A DNA stretch of 50,766 nt. It comes from DATIXD01 sp035518875 (GTDB lineage Bacteria; Pseudomonadota; Gammaproteobacteria; Methylococcales; Methylococcaceae). Shown piece by piece: positions 1-7,802 of this stretch. The stretch spans positions 1-50,766 of the forward strand of contig DATIXD010000187.1 of NCBI GenBank assembly GCA_035518875.1. Reading direction: 5' to 3'. A program made the position numbers and the translations under genes. Within the stretch, counting starts at the first letter, position 1. Each line of letters opens with the position of its first letter. The notes beneath the pieces are model-generated. The model did not search any database. It was not told where the DNA came from and worked only from the letters and a program-made list of their open reading frames with translations.

Positions 1-234
1 CGTTCGGGCGCCCAGCGGCTCAAGTTGGCAATCGTCCGCGTGCGGACTTTGCCACCCTCGCGGTACGACTCCCGAAGCAGAATCGCGGGTTTCGAATTGC
101 GGTTTGGGATGCGGGCGATAAACATGGCGACAATATAATTACCTGACCACTGAATATCAATAGTTACTACACTATTTACATGCCTACAAAGTCGGCCTGT
201 TTTTGCATATAATATCGATTAATCCATGGGTTAT
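1..234. other. Left-edge non-coding stretch
   Basis: No convincing gene is visible here. One open frame on the plus strand runs from the window edge to a stop near position 132, but it lacks a clear family signature. An AT-rich patch around 155-225 contains a TATAAT hexamer at 208-213 that could be the -10 box of a promoter for the small genes that follow; no good -35 box is seen. Confidence 0.3.
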
Positions 235-390
235 ATGAAAAAGGGGCAGGAAGACCCGTCGGAGCGCGCGCTTGATGTTTCGTCCGGCAGCTTGCCGGCA
301 GCGGTGAATTCGTCGCCGATGTCTTGTATTGTAAGTCCGCTTGCGAAAGCCGGCGCCGACATCATTATTCACAAATTACGAGGAGGCTAA
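235..390 (+). CDS. Possible 51-aa small protein upstream of membrane protein gene
   Basis: An ATG-started frame of 51 codons stops one base before the ATG of the next gene, and that gene's ribosome binding site (GAGGAGG) lies in its last codons. This is the arrangement expected of a translationally coupled leader or small gene. The peptide is Ser/Ala/Pro-rich, has no recognisable domain and ends in LRGG. There is no good ribosome binding site before its own ATG, so it may be only transcribed leader. Coding status is uncertain. Confidence 0.22.
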   Translation: MKKGQEDPSERALDVSSGSLPAAVNSSPMSCIVSPLAKAGADIIIHKLRGG

Positions 391-391
391 C

Positions 392-685
392 ATGCTAGGC
401 GGAGTAGTTGCTGTCTTAATTGCGTTCTGGTTTTATCGTACGGCGGATTCGAAACGCGCGCCTGCAATGCAGTGGGCGGTGGCGGGAGTCATCTCGTATT
501 ACGTACCCAACATCATCTGGAGTCTAACGGTGGCAAAGCCGATACTTCAAACATTGCACGCGCAGAGCGCGCCCATCAAGGCGGGTCTGATCGGGCATTC
601 GTCGGTTATTATCGGTGCCCTGTGCGCCGGCCTGGTCTGGTACGGCTTTTTGCGAAAGCTCAAGACGCCGGAACAAGGGAATTAA
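392..685 (+). CDS. Small hypothetical membrane protein (97 aa)
   Basis: The ATG at 392 follows a strong GAGGAGG ribosome binding site, so this start is preferred over the in-frame start at 341. The 97-residue product has a hydrophobic N-terminal segment (about residues 1-16) and two further hydrophobic stretches (about 27-45 and 65-85), ending in a basic, polar tail. This suggests an integral inner-membrane protein with two or three helices. No family motif is recognised. It is a single gene followed at once by an intrinsic terminator and faces the convergent peroxiredoxin gene. Function unknown. Confidence 0.6.
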   Translation: MLGGVVAVLIAFWFYRTADSKRAPAMQWAVAGVISYYVPNIIWSLTVAKPILQTLHAQSAPIKAGLIGHSSVIIGALCAGLVWYGFLRKLKTPEQGN

Positions 686-696
686 GCCGTAGAGAC

Positions 697-737
697 AAAA
701 AAACGCGCCGGGGCGGGAGCCCGCAGCGCGTTTTTTT
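697..737. terminator. Bidirectional intrinsic terminator
   Basis: An inverted repeat with an A tract before an ACGCGC arm and a complementary GCGCGT arm followed by a run of T. It sits between the convergent small membrane protein and peroxiredoxin genes, and has the poly-A/poly-T flanks needed to work in both directions. Confidence 0.85.
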
Positions 738-749
738 GGGGCCGGAGAC

Positions 750-1355
750 TTAGAGCTTCTCGGCGTTCCGGCTCAGGTAGGAAGCGACGCCTTCCGGGCT
801 GGGAGACATGCCGGACTGGCCTCTGTTCCAGCCGGCCGGGCAGACTTCCCCATGCTCCTCGAAGAATTGCAAGGCGTCGACCATGCGGATGAGTTCGTCC
901 ATGTTGCGTCCCAGCGGCAGGTCGTTGACGACCTGATGGCGCACCACGCCGTTCTTGTCGATCAGGAAAGTGCCGCGATAGGCCACGGCCGCGCCTTCGA
1001 CTTCGACGTCGTAGGCTTTGGTGATCGCGTGATTGAGGTCGGCGACCATGGTGTATTTCACCGCGCCAATGCCGCCCTTGTCCACGGGGGTGTTGCGCCA
1101 GGCGTTATGGGTGAACTGGGAATCGACGGAAACGGCAACCACTTCCACGCCCCGCTTTTTCAGTTCATCAACGCGGTGGTCCAGGGCGATCAGTTCGGTC
1201 GGGCAGACGAAAGTAAAGTCCAGCGGATAGAAAACCACCGCTACATACTTGCCCTTGGTCTCCTTCGAGAACCAGTAGCTGTCGACAATCGAGCCACAGC
1301 TAAGCACTGCGGCCGCTTTGAAGTCGGGGGCCGGTTTGCCAACTAAAACACTCAT
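750..1355 (-). CDS. Typical 2-Cys peroxiredoxin (AhpC/Prx1 family)
   Basis: Thiol peroxidase of 201 residues that reduces hydrogen peroxide and organic peroxides in the cytoplasm. The peroxidatic cysteine is C51 in FTFVCPTE, with the conserved Pro/Thr of PxxxTxxC at 44-51, and the resolving cysteine is C172 in EVCPAGW, giving the typical two-cysteine, disulfide-linked dimer class. A GGIG motif near residue 95 and a C-terminal YL resemble the GGLG/YF pair of hyperoxidation-sensitive peroxiredoxins. The start at 1355 has an AAAGGAG ribosome binding site. No AhpF or other dedicated reductase lies beside it; thioredoxin is encoded 8 kb away. It is a single gene closed by the terminator at 697-737. 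Confidence 0.93.
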   Translation of the reverse strand: MSVLVGKPAPDFKAAAVLSCGSIVDSYWFSKETKGKYVAVVFYPLDFTFVCPTELIALDHRVDELKKRGVEVVAVSVDSQFTHNAWRNTPVDKGGIGAVKYTMVADLNHAITKAYDVEVEGAAVAYRGTFLIDKNGVVRHQVVNDLPLGRNMDELIRMVDALQFFEEHGEVCPAGWNRGQSGMSPSPEGVASYLSRNAEKL

Positions 1356-1526
1356 CGAACGTCTCCTTTGATTGTTCCAGAAACTAAAAAACGAAGCTTT
1401 CGCGGGGCCTGCCGGACACCGGTCGATTTGTCGGCATTCCGGTCGGCCAACGCTCGCCCCGGGCGATACGGACCGGGTTGCTCGAATGGGAGAGTCGAAT
1501 TGTACACAAAATCACTCTGAAATACC

Positions 1527-2039
1527 TCAGCCGATTCTTGCCTCTCGGGAGAGGCAGAGCGACGGGTTCCCCATGACGTCTTGCCAGACTGCGTTGCCCA
1601 CCCGGTCCTGTATGCCGAAGATGCGGGTAATCAGTGCGCCGGCCCGGTTGTAGATCTCCACCGCCATCGCGCCTTCTTCCGAATCAGGGTCGTTGACCAA
1701 CCAGAGGGAGCCGATGTTTTTCCTGTGAAGATGCAGCGCGAAATCATCGCCCAGGAGTTCCAAGCGGTCATCGGTGCGCTCGATGTGCCTGATCACTCCG
1801 CTGCAAACTTGCCTGTCCGCCGAGTTGGCAATAAAAATGATGCAGGGTAGTTCGAGTTGAGACAGCAGCACCAGCCGTTCGTAAAATTCTTGAAGCGACA
1901 AGGCGGTTACCCAGGCTTTGCCCGTCATCGTCTTGTCGTCCCGAGCAGTTTCCGGTCGGGACTTGAAAGCGGCCAGCCGGCGATGCAAGAGCAAGGCTTC
2001 CGCGCCGGTTTTTCCTGTGAGGGTTGCCTCGGTATGCAT
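1527..2039 (-). CDS. ChuX/HemS-fold haem-utilisation-like protein
   Basis: A 170-residue protein whose second half (about residues 60-155) resembles one HemS/ChuX/HutX repeat: a GSLWLVNDP stretch, then an EIYNRAGALITRIFG stretch and a downstream W, which in HemS-family proteins are SLExFDxxG and xxFG positions. Such proteins bind haem and pass it on or degrade it. A strong GGAGG ribosome binding site precedes the ATG at 2039. No haem transporter or haem oxygenase gene is adjacent, so the assignment rests on sequence pattern alone. It could equally be a divergent member with another ligand. Residues 1-45 are polar and basic without a signal peptide, suggesting a cytoplasmic protein. Confidence 0.5.
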   Translation of the reverse strand: MHTEATLTGKTGAEALLLHRRLAAFKSRPETARDDKTMTGKAWVTALSLQEFYERLVLLSQLELPCIIFIANSADRQVCSGVIRHIERTDDRLELLGDDFALHLHRKNIGSLWLVNDPDSEEGAMAVEIYNRAGALITRIFGIQDRVGNAVWQDVMGNPSLCLSREARIG

Positions 2040-2335
2040 TTCGACCTCCGTGGAACATTTTCTGAAAACGCCAAACAGCTCTCGCGTTTTTTAAGCGAGC
2101 ATCGTGCCAGTCGCTCCGAGATGCCCCCGAAGTCCAAGTCGATGCCCGGATGCTCAAAGCGTGTGTGGCTCGGCGACGACAACCAAAGTTTACCGGGGAA
2201 CGATGAAGGAATGATGACAGGGCCAAGTTGGGCCATATCCCCCAAACCAGTGCGGGCCTTGCCCCAATCCACGTCGGCGGACAGACAAAAGCGGATGTCC
2301 CGTAAGAACGACATCCGATTCGCTTCAGGTCAAAA
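2040..2335. other. Spacer between thiSG and the ChuX-like gene
   Basis: About 300 bases without a supported gene. The open frames crossing it on both strands overlap each other, lack ribosome binding sites and show no family signature. A short inverted repeat (CTCGC...GCGAG around 2081-2100) is present but has no terminal T run on either strand. It probably contains the promoter of the ChuX-like gene. Confidence 0.4.
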
Positions 2336-3313
2336 TTAAAAAAATAGTCCTTCCCCGGACGATGAAGCCGAGGCGTAGCGCCTGCGCGCCATGCGTCCGG
2401 CAAGGAACGCTTCGCGTCCGGCTTCGATGGCCTTCTTCATCGCGGAGGCCATGAGCACGGGGTTTTTCGCTTCGGCGATCGCGGTGTTCATCAAAACGCC
2501 GTCGCAACCGAGCTCCATGGCGATAGCAGCGTCGGATGCGGTACCCACGCCAGCGTCCACCAGAATGGGCACTTTGGCGTTTTCGAGGATAGTCAGGATG
2601 TTGTAAGGGTTGCGTATCCCCAAGCCAGAGCCGATGGGTGCAGCCAGCGGCATGACCGCGATGCAACCGATATCTTCCAGGCGTTTGGCGATGATCGGGT
2701 CATCATTGGCGTAAACCATGACTTCGAAACCTTCGGGGACGAGGATTTTCGCCGCTTCCAACGTGGCGGTCACGTCCGGGAACAGGGTCTTGGGATCGCC
2801 CAACACTTCCAGCTTGACCAGGCGGTGGCCGCCCAGGAGTTCACGTGCCAGCCGGCAGGTACGGACGGCATCTTCCGCGGTATAGCAGCCGGCGGTATTG
2901 GGAAGTATGGTGTAGCGCTCCGGCGACAGAATATCGAGCAGATTGGGCTGGCTTGGATCCTGGCCGATATTGCTGCGACGGATGGCCACGGTGACGATTT
3001 CCGCGCCGCTGGCTTCCACCGCGCAACGGGTTTCTTCCAGATCCTTGTATTTTCCGGTGCCAACCAGCAGCCTCGAACGGTAGGCTCGACCGGCGATCAC
3101 CAGCGGGTCGCCCTGGCCCCCACCAATGGCGTGGACGATTTCCAGGTGGTCGCCGGCGTTCAGTTTCAACTGGTCGTAATGGCCGTGGGGCACGATTTCG
3201 CGGTTCAGTTCGACGGCGATTCGCTGGCGGGCGAGATTGAGTTCGGCGATCAGTTCCGCCAGGGTGGCCTGCTCGGCGACTTGACGCGGCTCGCCATTTA
3301 CAAGGATTTGCAT
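2336..3313 (-). CDS. thiSG: ThiS-ThiG fusion: sulfur carrier/thiazole synthase
   Basis: A 325-residue fusion for the thiazole half of thiamine. Residues 1-66 are a ThiS ubiquitin-like sulfur carrier (starts MQILVNGEP, ends AIGGG) and residues from about 70 are ThiG, which joins deoxyxylulose 5-phosphate, dehydroglycine/glycine imine and ThiS thiocarboxylate. ThiG features include GTGKY, the active-site Lys in VKLEVLGD, and the phosphate-binding PIGSG and DAGVGT loops. The start at 3313 is chosen because ThiS normally begins here; an upstream in-frame ATG at 3361 would run into the DAHP synthase gene. The start lies 4 bases after that gene's stop, so translation is probably coupled. In standalone ThiS the Gly-Gly is C-terminal; here it is internal (see findings). 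Confidence 0.92.
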   Translation of the reverse strand: MQILVNGEPRQVAEQATLAELIAELNLARQRIAVELNREIVPHGHYDQLKLNAGDHLEIVHAIGGGQGDPLVIAGRAYRSRLLVGTGKYKDLEETRCAVEASGAEIVTVAIRRSNIGQDPSQPNLLDILSPERYTILPNTAGCYTAEDAVRTCRLARELLGGHRLVKLEVLGDPKTLFPDVTATLEAAKILVPEGFEVMVYANDDPIIAKRLEDIGCIAVMPLAAPIGSGLGIRNPYNILTILENAKVPILVDAGVGTASDAAIAMELGCDGVLMNTAIAEAKNPVLMASAMKKAIEAGREAFLAGRMARRRYASASSSGEGLFF

Positions 3314-3317
3314 GGCA

Positions 3318-4457
3318 TTAACCATTTTTCTGGATTTGGGCCCGGGGAAGCTCGTCGGCAAGGCCGCAAGGTCGCTTGCGGCGTTGGGATACGGCTGTAG
3401 CCAACTCCCGCAGGAGTTTCTGGCTGTCGTCCCAGCCGATGCAGGCGTCGGTGATGCTTTGTCCGTAGATCAGCGCTTGACCCGGAATACGCTTTTGCTG
3501 GCCAGCTTGCAAGTGGCTCTCGATCATGACGCCGAAAATCCGCAGGTCGCCGGCGGCGATCTGCCCCGCCACGTCCTGACCCACCAACATCTGCCTTTGA
3601 TAGTCCTTCTGACTGTTGGCGTGGCTGAAGTCGATCATGATGTGGGGCGGCAGGCCGGCTTTTTCCAGCTCGCGGGCGGCAGCCTCGACGCCGGCCGCAT
3701 CGTAATTGGGTTGTTGACCGCCACGCAGGATGATGTGGCTGTCCTCGTTGCCGATGGTGGAAAAAATCGCCGAATGCCCCTCCTTTGTGAGCGAGAGGAA
3801 ATGGTGTGGTCGTCGGGCGGCGGCAATGGCGTCGACGGCGACCTTGATGGTGCCGTCGGTCGCGTTCTTGAAGCCGACGGGGCAGGAAAGGCCCGACGCC
3901 AGTTCCCGGTGCACCTGGCTTTCCGTGGTACGCGCGCCGATCGCGCCCCACGCGATCAGATCGGACACGTATTGCGGCGTGATCAGGTCGAGGTATTCAG
4001 TGGCGGCCGGCATGCCCTTCAGGTTGAGGTCGAGCAGGAGTTTGCGCGCCAGCCGCAGTCCCTTGTTGATATTGAAGCTTTCGTCCAGGTCGGGGTCGTT
4101 GATCAAGCCTTTCCAGCCGATGGTCGTGCGCGGTTTCTCGAAATAGACGCGCATGACGATGAGCAGGTCCTGGCTGAGTTCGGTCTTCAGTTCGAGCAAC
4201 CGACCGGCATAGTCGAGCGCCGCCAGCGGATCATGAATGGAGCAGGGGCCGATAATGACCAGCAGGCGGTCATCGGTGCCGGCGAGGATGCTGTGTATGC
4301 CGCCTCGGGCGTGCAAGGTCGTGAGCGCGGCTGGTCGGGTGATGGGATATTCCTGGTGAACCTGGCACGGCGGAATGACTTCCTGCATCTCGCGGATGCG
4401 CAAGTCGTCGGTGTTAAACTCATTCCGCGGGGCGGTGTTATCTAGGGCAGTCTTCAT
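3318..4457 (-). CDS. aroG: 3-deoxy-7-phosphoheptulonate (DAHP) synthase, class I
   Basis: Catalyses phosphoenolpyruvate plus erythrose 4-phosphate to DAHP, the first step of the shikimate pathway. The 379-residue protein has the class I (AroF/G/H) signatures: LLVIIGPCSIHD with the metal-ligand Cys, MRVYFEKPRTT, GWKGLINDP, AARTTESQ-like GARTTESQVHRE, GFKNATDG, the HSAIFSTIGNEDSH region and IMIDFSHANSQKD. Start at 4457 (MKTALDN) is preferred; an upstream in-frame ATG at 4496 would add 13 residues. The C-terminus is about 20 residues longer than E. coli enzymes, with a basic tail. Which amino acid inhibits it cannot be told by eye. It is co-transcribed with thiSG, 4 bases downstream. Confidence 0.92.
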   Translation of the reverse strand: MKTALDNTAPRNEFNTDDLRIREMQEVIPPCQVHQEYPITRPAALTTLHARGGIHSILAGTDDRLLVIIGPCSIHDPLAALDYAGRLLELKTELSQDLLIVMRVYFEKPRTTIGWKGLINDPDLDESFNINKGLRLARKLLLDLNLKGMPAATEYLDLITPQYVSDLIAWGAIGARTTESQVHRELASGLSCPVGFKNATDGTIKVAVDAIAAARRPHHFLSLTKEGHSAIFSTIGNEDSHIILRGGQQPNYDAAGVEAAARELEKAGLPPHIMIDFSHANSQKDYQRQMLVGQDVAGQIAAGDLRIFGVMIESHLQAGQQKRIPGQALIYGQSITDACIGWDDSQKLLRELATAVSQRRKRPCGLADELPRAQIQKNG

Positions 4458-4668
4458 GTCTTGGGCGAAATATGCTCTGGCTGGGCGGGCAAACAAACTA
4501 TCAAGACAACAATTTTAACCGGTCAGTCGATGTTGTAGCCAGATTTTTGGCACATGTATAGACCACAACCGGATTGGAGCCCGACGGCGTGGTCGAGTTC
4601 CCGCGATAAGGGATCGGGAGAAGGATCGAGCGAGTCGCCCACCGGGCAACAAAGTATTCCGCTGCCGA

Positions 4669-5040
4669 TCAGACGGTTTTGGGCAGCAAGACCAGTAACC
4701 ATACTGCGCCGGCCAGCACCAGCGACAACAGGACTGCTGCCGAGCCGACATCCTTGGCGCGTCCGGAGAGTTCATGGCGTTCAAAGCTGATGCGATCGAC
4801 CACTATCTCAATGCCGGTATTGAGCAGTTCGACGATGAGCACCAGCAGCATGCTGCCGAACAGCAAGGCTTTTTCGACGCCATTCTCGCCGAGCCAAAAA
4901 GCCAGGGGAGTGGTCACGACAAAAAGACAAACTTCCTGACGGAAAGCCTCCTCACACCGCCAGGCGGCCGCGAAGCCTTTCATCGAGTTGGAGAAAGCCG
5001 CGAGAATACGAGCCAAACCCGTCAGATTCTGACCTGCCAT
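4669..5040 (-). CDS. dgkA: Diacylglycerol kinase
   Basis: A 123-residue integral membrane kinase, the same length as E. coli DgkA (122), that phosphorylates diacylglycerol to phosphatidic acid with ATP. Conserved motifs are visible in order: AAWRCEEAFRQE near the N-terminus, ELLNTGIEIVVDR in the middle (catalytic Glu region) and AKDVGSAAVL before the last helix. Three hydrophobic helices are apparent (about 38-55, 58-77 and 98-118). It is the last gene of a minus-strand operon, 64 bases after a glycosyltransferase and behind a PAP2 lipid phosphatase, which fits recycling of lipid by-products of envelope glycan transfer. Confidence 0.93.
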   Translation of the reverse strand: MAGQNLTGLARILAAFSNSMKGFAAAWRCEEAFRQEVCLFVVTTPLAFWLGENGVEKALLFGSMLLVLIVELLNTGIEIVVDRISFERHELSGRAKDVGSAAVLLSLVLAGAVWLLVLLPKTV

Positions 5041-5104
5041 GGCGTTAGGGGTTGTTCTTTGAAAGGAGGGGTTCCGCGAGGGTTGGGGCCCAAATTATAC
5101 CCGA

Positions 5105-6148
5105 TCAAACCGGTACTGGAACGATCTGGCTCCAGATGTCATCGATCCAGGATTTATCTACTTGCAATTCGCTTCCGAGCAGCCAATCGACCACCGCCTT
5201 GGCCACATCGGGATATTTCACCCGAATCGCTCTGCTCTGCTCCAGCCAAGTTTCGATGGTGGCGCTATCCAGCGATTGCATCACCTGACCGAGTTGCAAA
5301 AGTTCCAAAGCGAGTGCGTTGGAAAGCTGCTCCAGTTGGCCATGCAAGGGCTTGACGAGCAACTTCTTGCCCGCCTGCAGCGCTTCGCTGGTTAACTCGA
5401 AGCCCGAGTTGCAGATCACGCCGGCCGCACTCGCGAAATCCTGCCGAAAACCGGCCCGCGACAGTTGCCGTACATGCACATTGTCGGGTTTTTCGTGGCG
5501 CTCGTGCGGCATGTGCGGGCTGAAGACGAAGAACTGATACCGCCGGAATTTTTTGAGCAGGTGGATCACCTGATTCACATCCTCGAAGGGTAGGTAGACG
5601 ATGATTTTATCCGGCTGAACCGCGGGCCCGTCCGCCTGGGTTTCGATGATCGGGGGCAGGATCGGGTGGTGAAAATGATGCCAATGGACACCGAGGGCGA
5701 CGGTCGTCGGCGCGAAATATTTCAGAATCTGGCTGCCGATGAAATCCACGCCCGCTTTAGGGATATCGTAGCCGAAGGCGTATTGATGGCCGATCCCGAT
5801 CGTCTTGACGCCCTGCACGCGAGCCGCCCAGGCGGTGACTGGCTCAAAGTCGCAGATGACGGCGTCATAGCCACTCAAATCCAATGCCTTGACGTCGCGG
5901 ATGAATGTCCATGGATGGGCGGTAAAGGCCGTTTTGACGTACTGGACGTGGCCGGCCTTGGTGGAGAAAGTCAAACCGGCGCGCCATTCATAGTCGCCGA
6001 AGGCATCCATTTCGAAGAGATCCTCCCAAGGGCGTCCGGAAAAAAGGTAGTCGACCTGGATTCCCGCTTGCTTTAGTTTGGTGGCCATGGCTCGAGCTCG
6101 CGTGATATGACCATTGCCGGTTGCTTGGACGCCGTAAAAAATTCTCAC
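5105..6148 (-). CDS. MJ1255/VC2487-type glycosyltransferase
   Basis: A 347-residue protein of the TIGR00661 type, related to GT-B, MurG-like glycosyltransferases. The N-terminus has a VxxxGxGHxxRA-like pattern (FYGVQATGNGHITRARAMA), and the second half has an ICNSGFELTSEAL segment followed by KPLHGQLEQLSNA, the place where such enzymes hold the nucleotide-sugar. The GTG at 6148 is chosen because it overlaps the stop of the PAP2 gene (GTGA) and is preceded by GGAG; a longer in-frame start at 6583 would lie wholly inside that gene. Donor and acceptor are unknown; neighbours (lipid phosphatase and lipid kinase) suggest a lipid-linked acceptor at the inner membrane. Confidence 0.75.
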   Translation of the reverse strand: MRIFYGVQATGNGHITRARAMATKLKQAGIQVDYLFSGRPWEDLFEMDAFGDYEWRAGLTFSTKAGHVQYVKTAFTAHPWTFIRDVKALDLSGYDAVICDFEPVTAWAARVQGVKTIGIGHQYAFGYDIPKAGVDFIGSQILKYFAPTTVALGVHWHHFHHPILPPIIETQADGPAVQPDKIIVYLPFEDVNQVIHLLKKFRRYQFFVFSPHMPHERHEKPDNVHVRQLSRAGFRQDFASAAGVICNSGFELTSEALQAGKKLLVKPLHGQLEQLSNALALELLQLGQVMQSLDSATIETWLEQSRAIRVKYPDVAKAVVDWLLGSELQVDKSWIDDIWSQIVPVPV

Positions 6149-6669
6149 GCTAAAAGGATCTCCATGCTTAGTAAGGCGATTGCGGTTCCCATCAGTGCGC
6201 CGATCAGGGTGTCGGTGGGGAAATGCACGCCGAGAACGACGCGCGCCATGCCCACCAATAACGCCCAGACCAACAGGAAAGGCGTGGCGAGGGGATAGAA
6301 AGAGCTCAACAGGATCGCCATCAGAAACGCCGCCGAAGTATGACCGGAGGGGAAGCTGAATCGGTCGGAAGGAATGATAAAGCTTTGAATGTTGAGTGCG
6401 GCTTGGGGGCGATCGCGCCTGCAGCTGTTCTTTAAGATGAAATAGGCGGGTCGTTCCAATAGGAACGCCAGAGCCATGCAGCCGAGCAGTGAGAGTTCGG
6501 CCGCGGAATGCGACCAGGCCAAGCCCAAGGCTAACAAAAGGTATAAATGACCGTCCCCGGTCGTGGAAATATGGCGCGCGCACTTGACCAGAAACTTTTG
6601 CGACTTACGCCGCATCACCCAGCTAAATAGACCTACATCATAGGCATGGATCGTTTGCATGAATTTCAT
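6145..6669 (-). CDS. PAP2-family membrane lipid phosphatase
   Basis: A 174-residue integral membrane protein with all three PAP2 motifs: KNSCRRDRP (KxxxxxxRP, about residue 80), FPSGHTSA (PSGH, about 106) and ARVVLGVHFPTDT (the SRxxxxxHxxxD motif, with Ala replacing Ser, about 142). These form the histidine-phosphatase site that removes phosphate from phosphatidic acid, phosphatidylglycerol phosphate or undecaprenyl pyrophosphate. Five to six hydrophobic helices are visible. It is the first gene of a tight operon with the glycosyltransferase (4-base overlap) and dgkA. The precise lipid substrate cannot be told from the sequence. Confidence 0.88.
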   Translation of the reverse strand: MKFMQTIHAYDVGLFSWVMRRKSQKFLVKCARHISTTGDGHLYLLLALGLAWSHSAAELSLLGCMALAFLLERPAYFILKNSCRRDRPQAALNIQSFIIPSDRFSFPSGHTSAAFLMAILLSSFYPLATPFLLVWALLVGMARVVLGVHFPTDTLIGALMGTAIALLSMEILLA

Positions 6670-6958
6670 GGCACGTCTCCCGTGAGAGTCATCTTAGAAG
6701 AGTAGAAATCGGAAATGACAGAACCATGACCAAAATGTTATGGCTGTGTGACAAGGGCCAGCGGCAGCCAGCGCGTGAGTTCATCCGGGGGCATTGTCAC
6801 GGAACCTGTGGGGCCCACTGCCGTCTCGGTCATGGCCCAACCGGGACGGCTAAACCCCTTGGGGAACGAGCTCGATTTGGCCGAGGAATCGGACGCACGA
6901 GAAGGGGCGCTTGATGTCGGAGCGGGAAAGGCGGTCTTTGGACTTGATTCTGCCGGGT
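6670..6958. other. Spacer between hcp and the PAP2 gene
   Basis: About 290 bases downstream of hcp. Several overlapping open frames cross it, Ser/Pro/Arg-rich and without ribosome binding sites or family signatures; I do not call any as a gene. The 5' end near 6670-6730 should contain the promoter of the PAP2-glycosyltransferase-dgkA operon (reading left); no clear -35/-10 pair is seen. Confidence 0.35.
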
Positions 6959-7483
6959 CTAAGCACCCGCGACGGGATAGGCTGAGGTGTTTGTGACTTG
7001 GTTCCATGCTGCCGTGGAGGGAGGGGTAAGTTGCCCGCTGGCACCCTGTTGTTGGTAGGAAATCTTCATGGCGCCGAAGGCGAAGCTTACGGTCTCGTAG
7101 GGTGCCTCATCGCCTCCGGCCCCACTCCATTCGATCTTGCTGCAAAAGACCAGCGAGAAGGCGTAGGTGAGGTAGGCGTCACCGGCGCCAGTGCCCGCCT
7201 TGCGAATGGACACGATACCCTCGGGGAAGCGGACTTCCATGCCGCATGCCTGGTACAGCGATGGCGAAGCGCGGTCCACCGTCTTTCTGGCGCTGAACTC
7301 GCCGAATCGGGCTTTGCCCGCACCGGCGCCGGTGGTCGTCGAGCCGATCGTCGTGGGGTGTTCCATGCCGAAGCTTAATTCCTTGACCACTATGGCGTCC
7401 TTGAACACCTTGTCCAGGCTCTCGCCTTTGGGCAGGATGCCATCGGCGGGATTGGGGAACTGCAGAAAAACTTCGATCGTCAT
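6959..7483 (-). CDS. hcp: Hcp-family type VI secretion tube protein
   Basis: A 174-residue Hcp1 (DUF796) family protein. The start at 7483 (MTIEVFLQFP) has an AAGGAG ribosome binding site; an upstream in-frame start at 7633 gives a non-conserved extension. Hcp-like features are the short N-terminal beta strand, a VKELSFGMEHP stretch, GKARFGEFSARKTVDRASP (the conserved basic/aromatic segment), and an ETVSFAFGAMKISYQQQ C-terminal part. Hcp hexamers stack into the tube of the type VI secretion system and can carry effectors. No tss genes, VgrG or effector/immunity pair lie beside it, so this is an orphan copy; the rest of the system must be elsewhere or absent. Confidence 0.85.
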   Translation of the reverse strand: MTIEVFLQFPNPADGILPKGESLDKVFKDAIVVKELSFGMEHPTTIGSTTTGAGAGKARFGEFSARKTVDRASPSLYQACGMEVRFPEGIVSIRKAGTGAGDAYLTYAFSLVFCSKIEWSGAGGDEAPYETVSFAFGAMKISYQQQGASGQLTPPSTAAWNQVTNTSAYPVAGA

Positions 7484-7802
7484 TTCATGGCTCCTTAATC
7501 TAGGCGCAATGAAATAAACCGATTTCGTTATCCCTGGCTGCTCGCTCTCATGCACGAAAGCAACGAAGAGGGAAAAACTCGACATTTCCGTTAAGTCGAT
7601 GTCCCGGCAGGGGCGCCCCCCACACTTCAGCATCCGATGAATGGGCAGGTCTAACCGCCGAACCGATTCTTAGGCGGACAATGCGCCCCGGCCTCGTCTC
7701 TGTCAAGCGATGATGTCGAAGGGGGAATCAATGGGCGACCGCGCTGTCGTGCCGGCGCGGTTCGCCAGGTGAATGCTCGCACGGCGGAACAGTCCGATCC
7801 GG
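7484..7802. other. Spacer between phoU and hcp
   Basis: About 320 bases with no supported gene. It should carry the hcp promoter (reading left). A CCGCC...GGCGG inverted repeat lies at about 7653-7675, without a T run, so it is not a clear terminator for phoU. Confidence 0.35.

Noticed and set aside
1..132. Plus-strand open frame at the left edge with a faint resemblance to the C-terminus of SUMF1/formylglycine-type proteins (FELRFGMR-like end).
   Set aside because: Only about 43 codons are visible, the match is to a few residues and other frames read equally well. Not called.
3312..4445. A 377-codon plus-strand frame opposite the DAHP synthase gene.
   Set aside because: Shadow of a clearly recognised enzyme; no family features of its own.
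6149..6583. N-terminal extension of the glycosyltransferase to an in-frame ATG at 6583.
   Set aside because: The extra 145 residues lie inside the PAP2 gene in another frame and have no conserved features; the GTG at 6148 overlaps the PAP2 stop and has a ribosome binding site.
7610..7640. A GG-N10-GC match upstream of hcp as a possible sigma-54 promoter.
   Set aside because: It falls in a run of G and C where such spacing is easily met by chance, and the TGGCAC block is absent.
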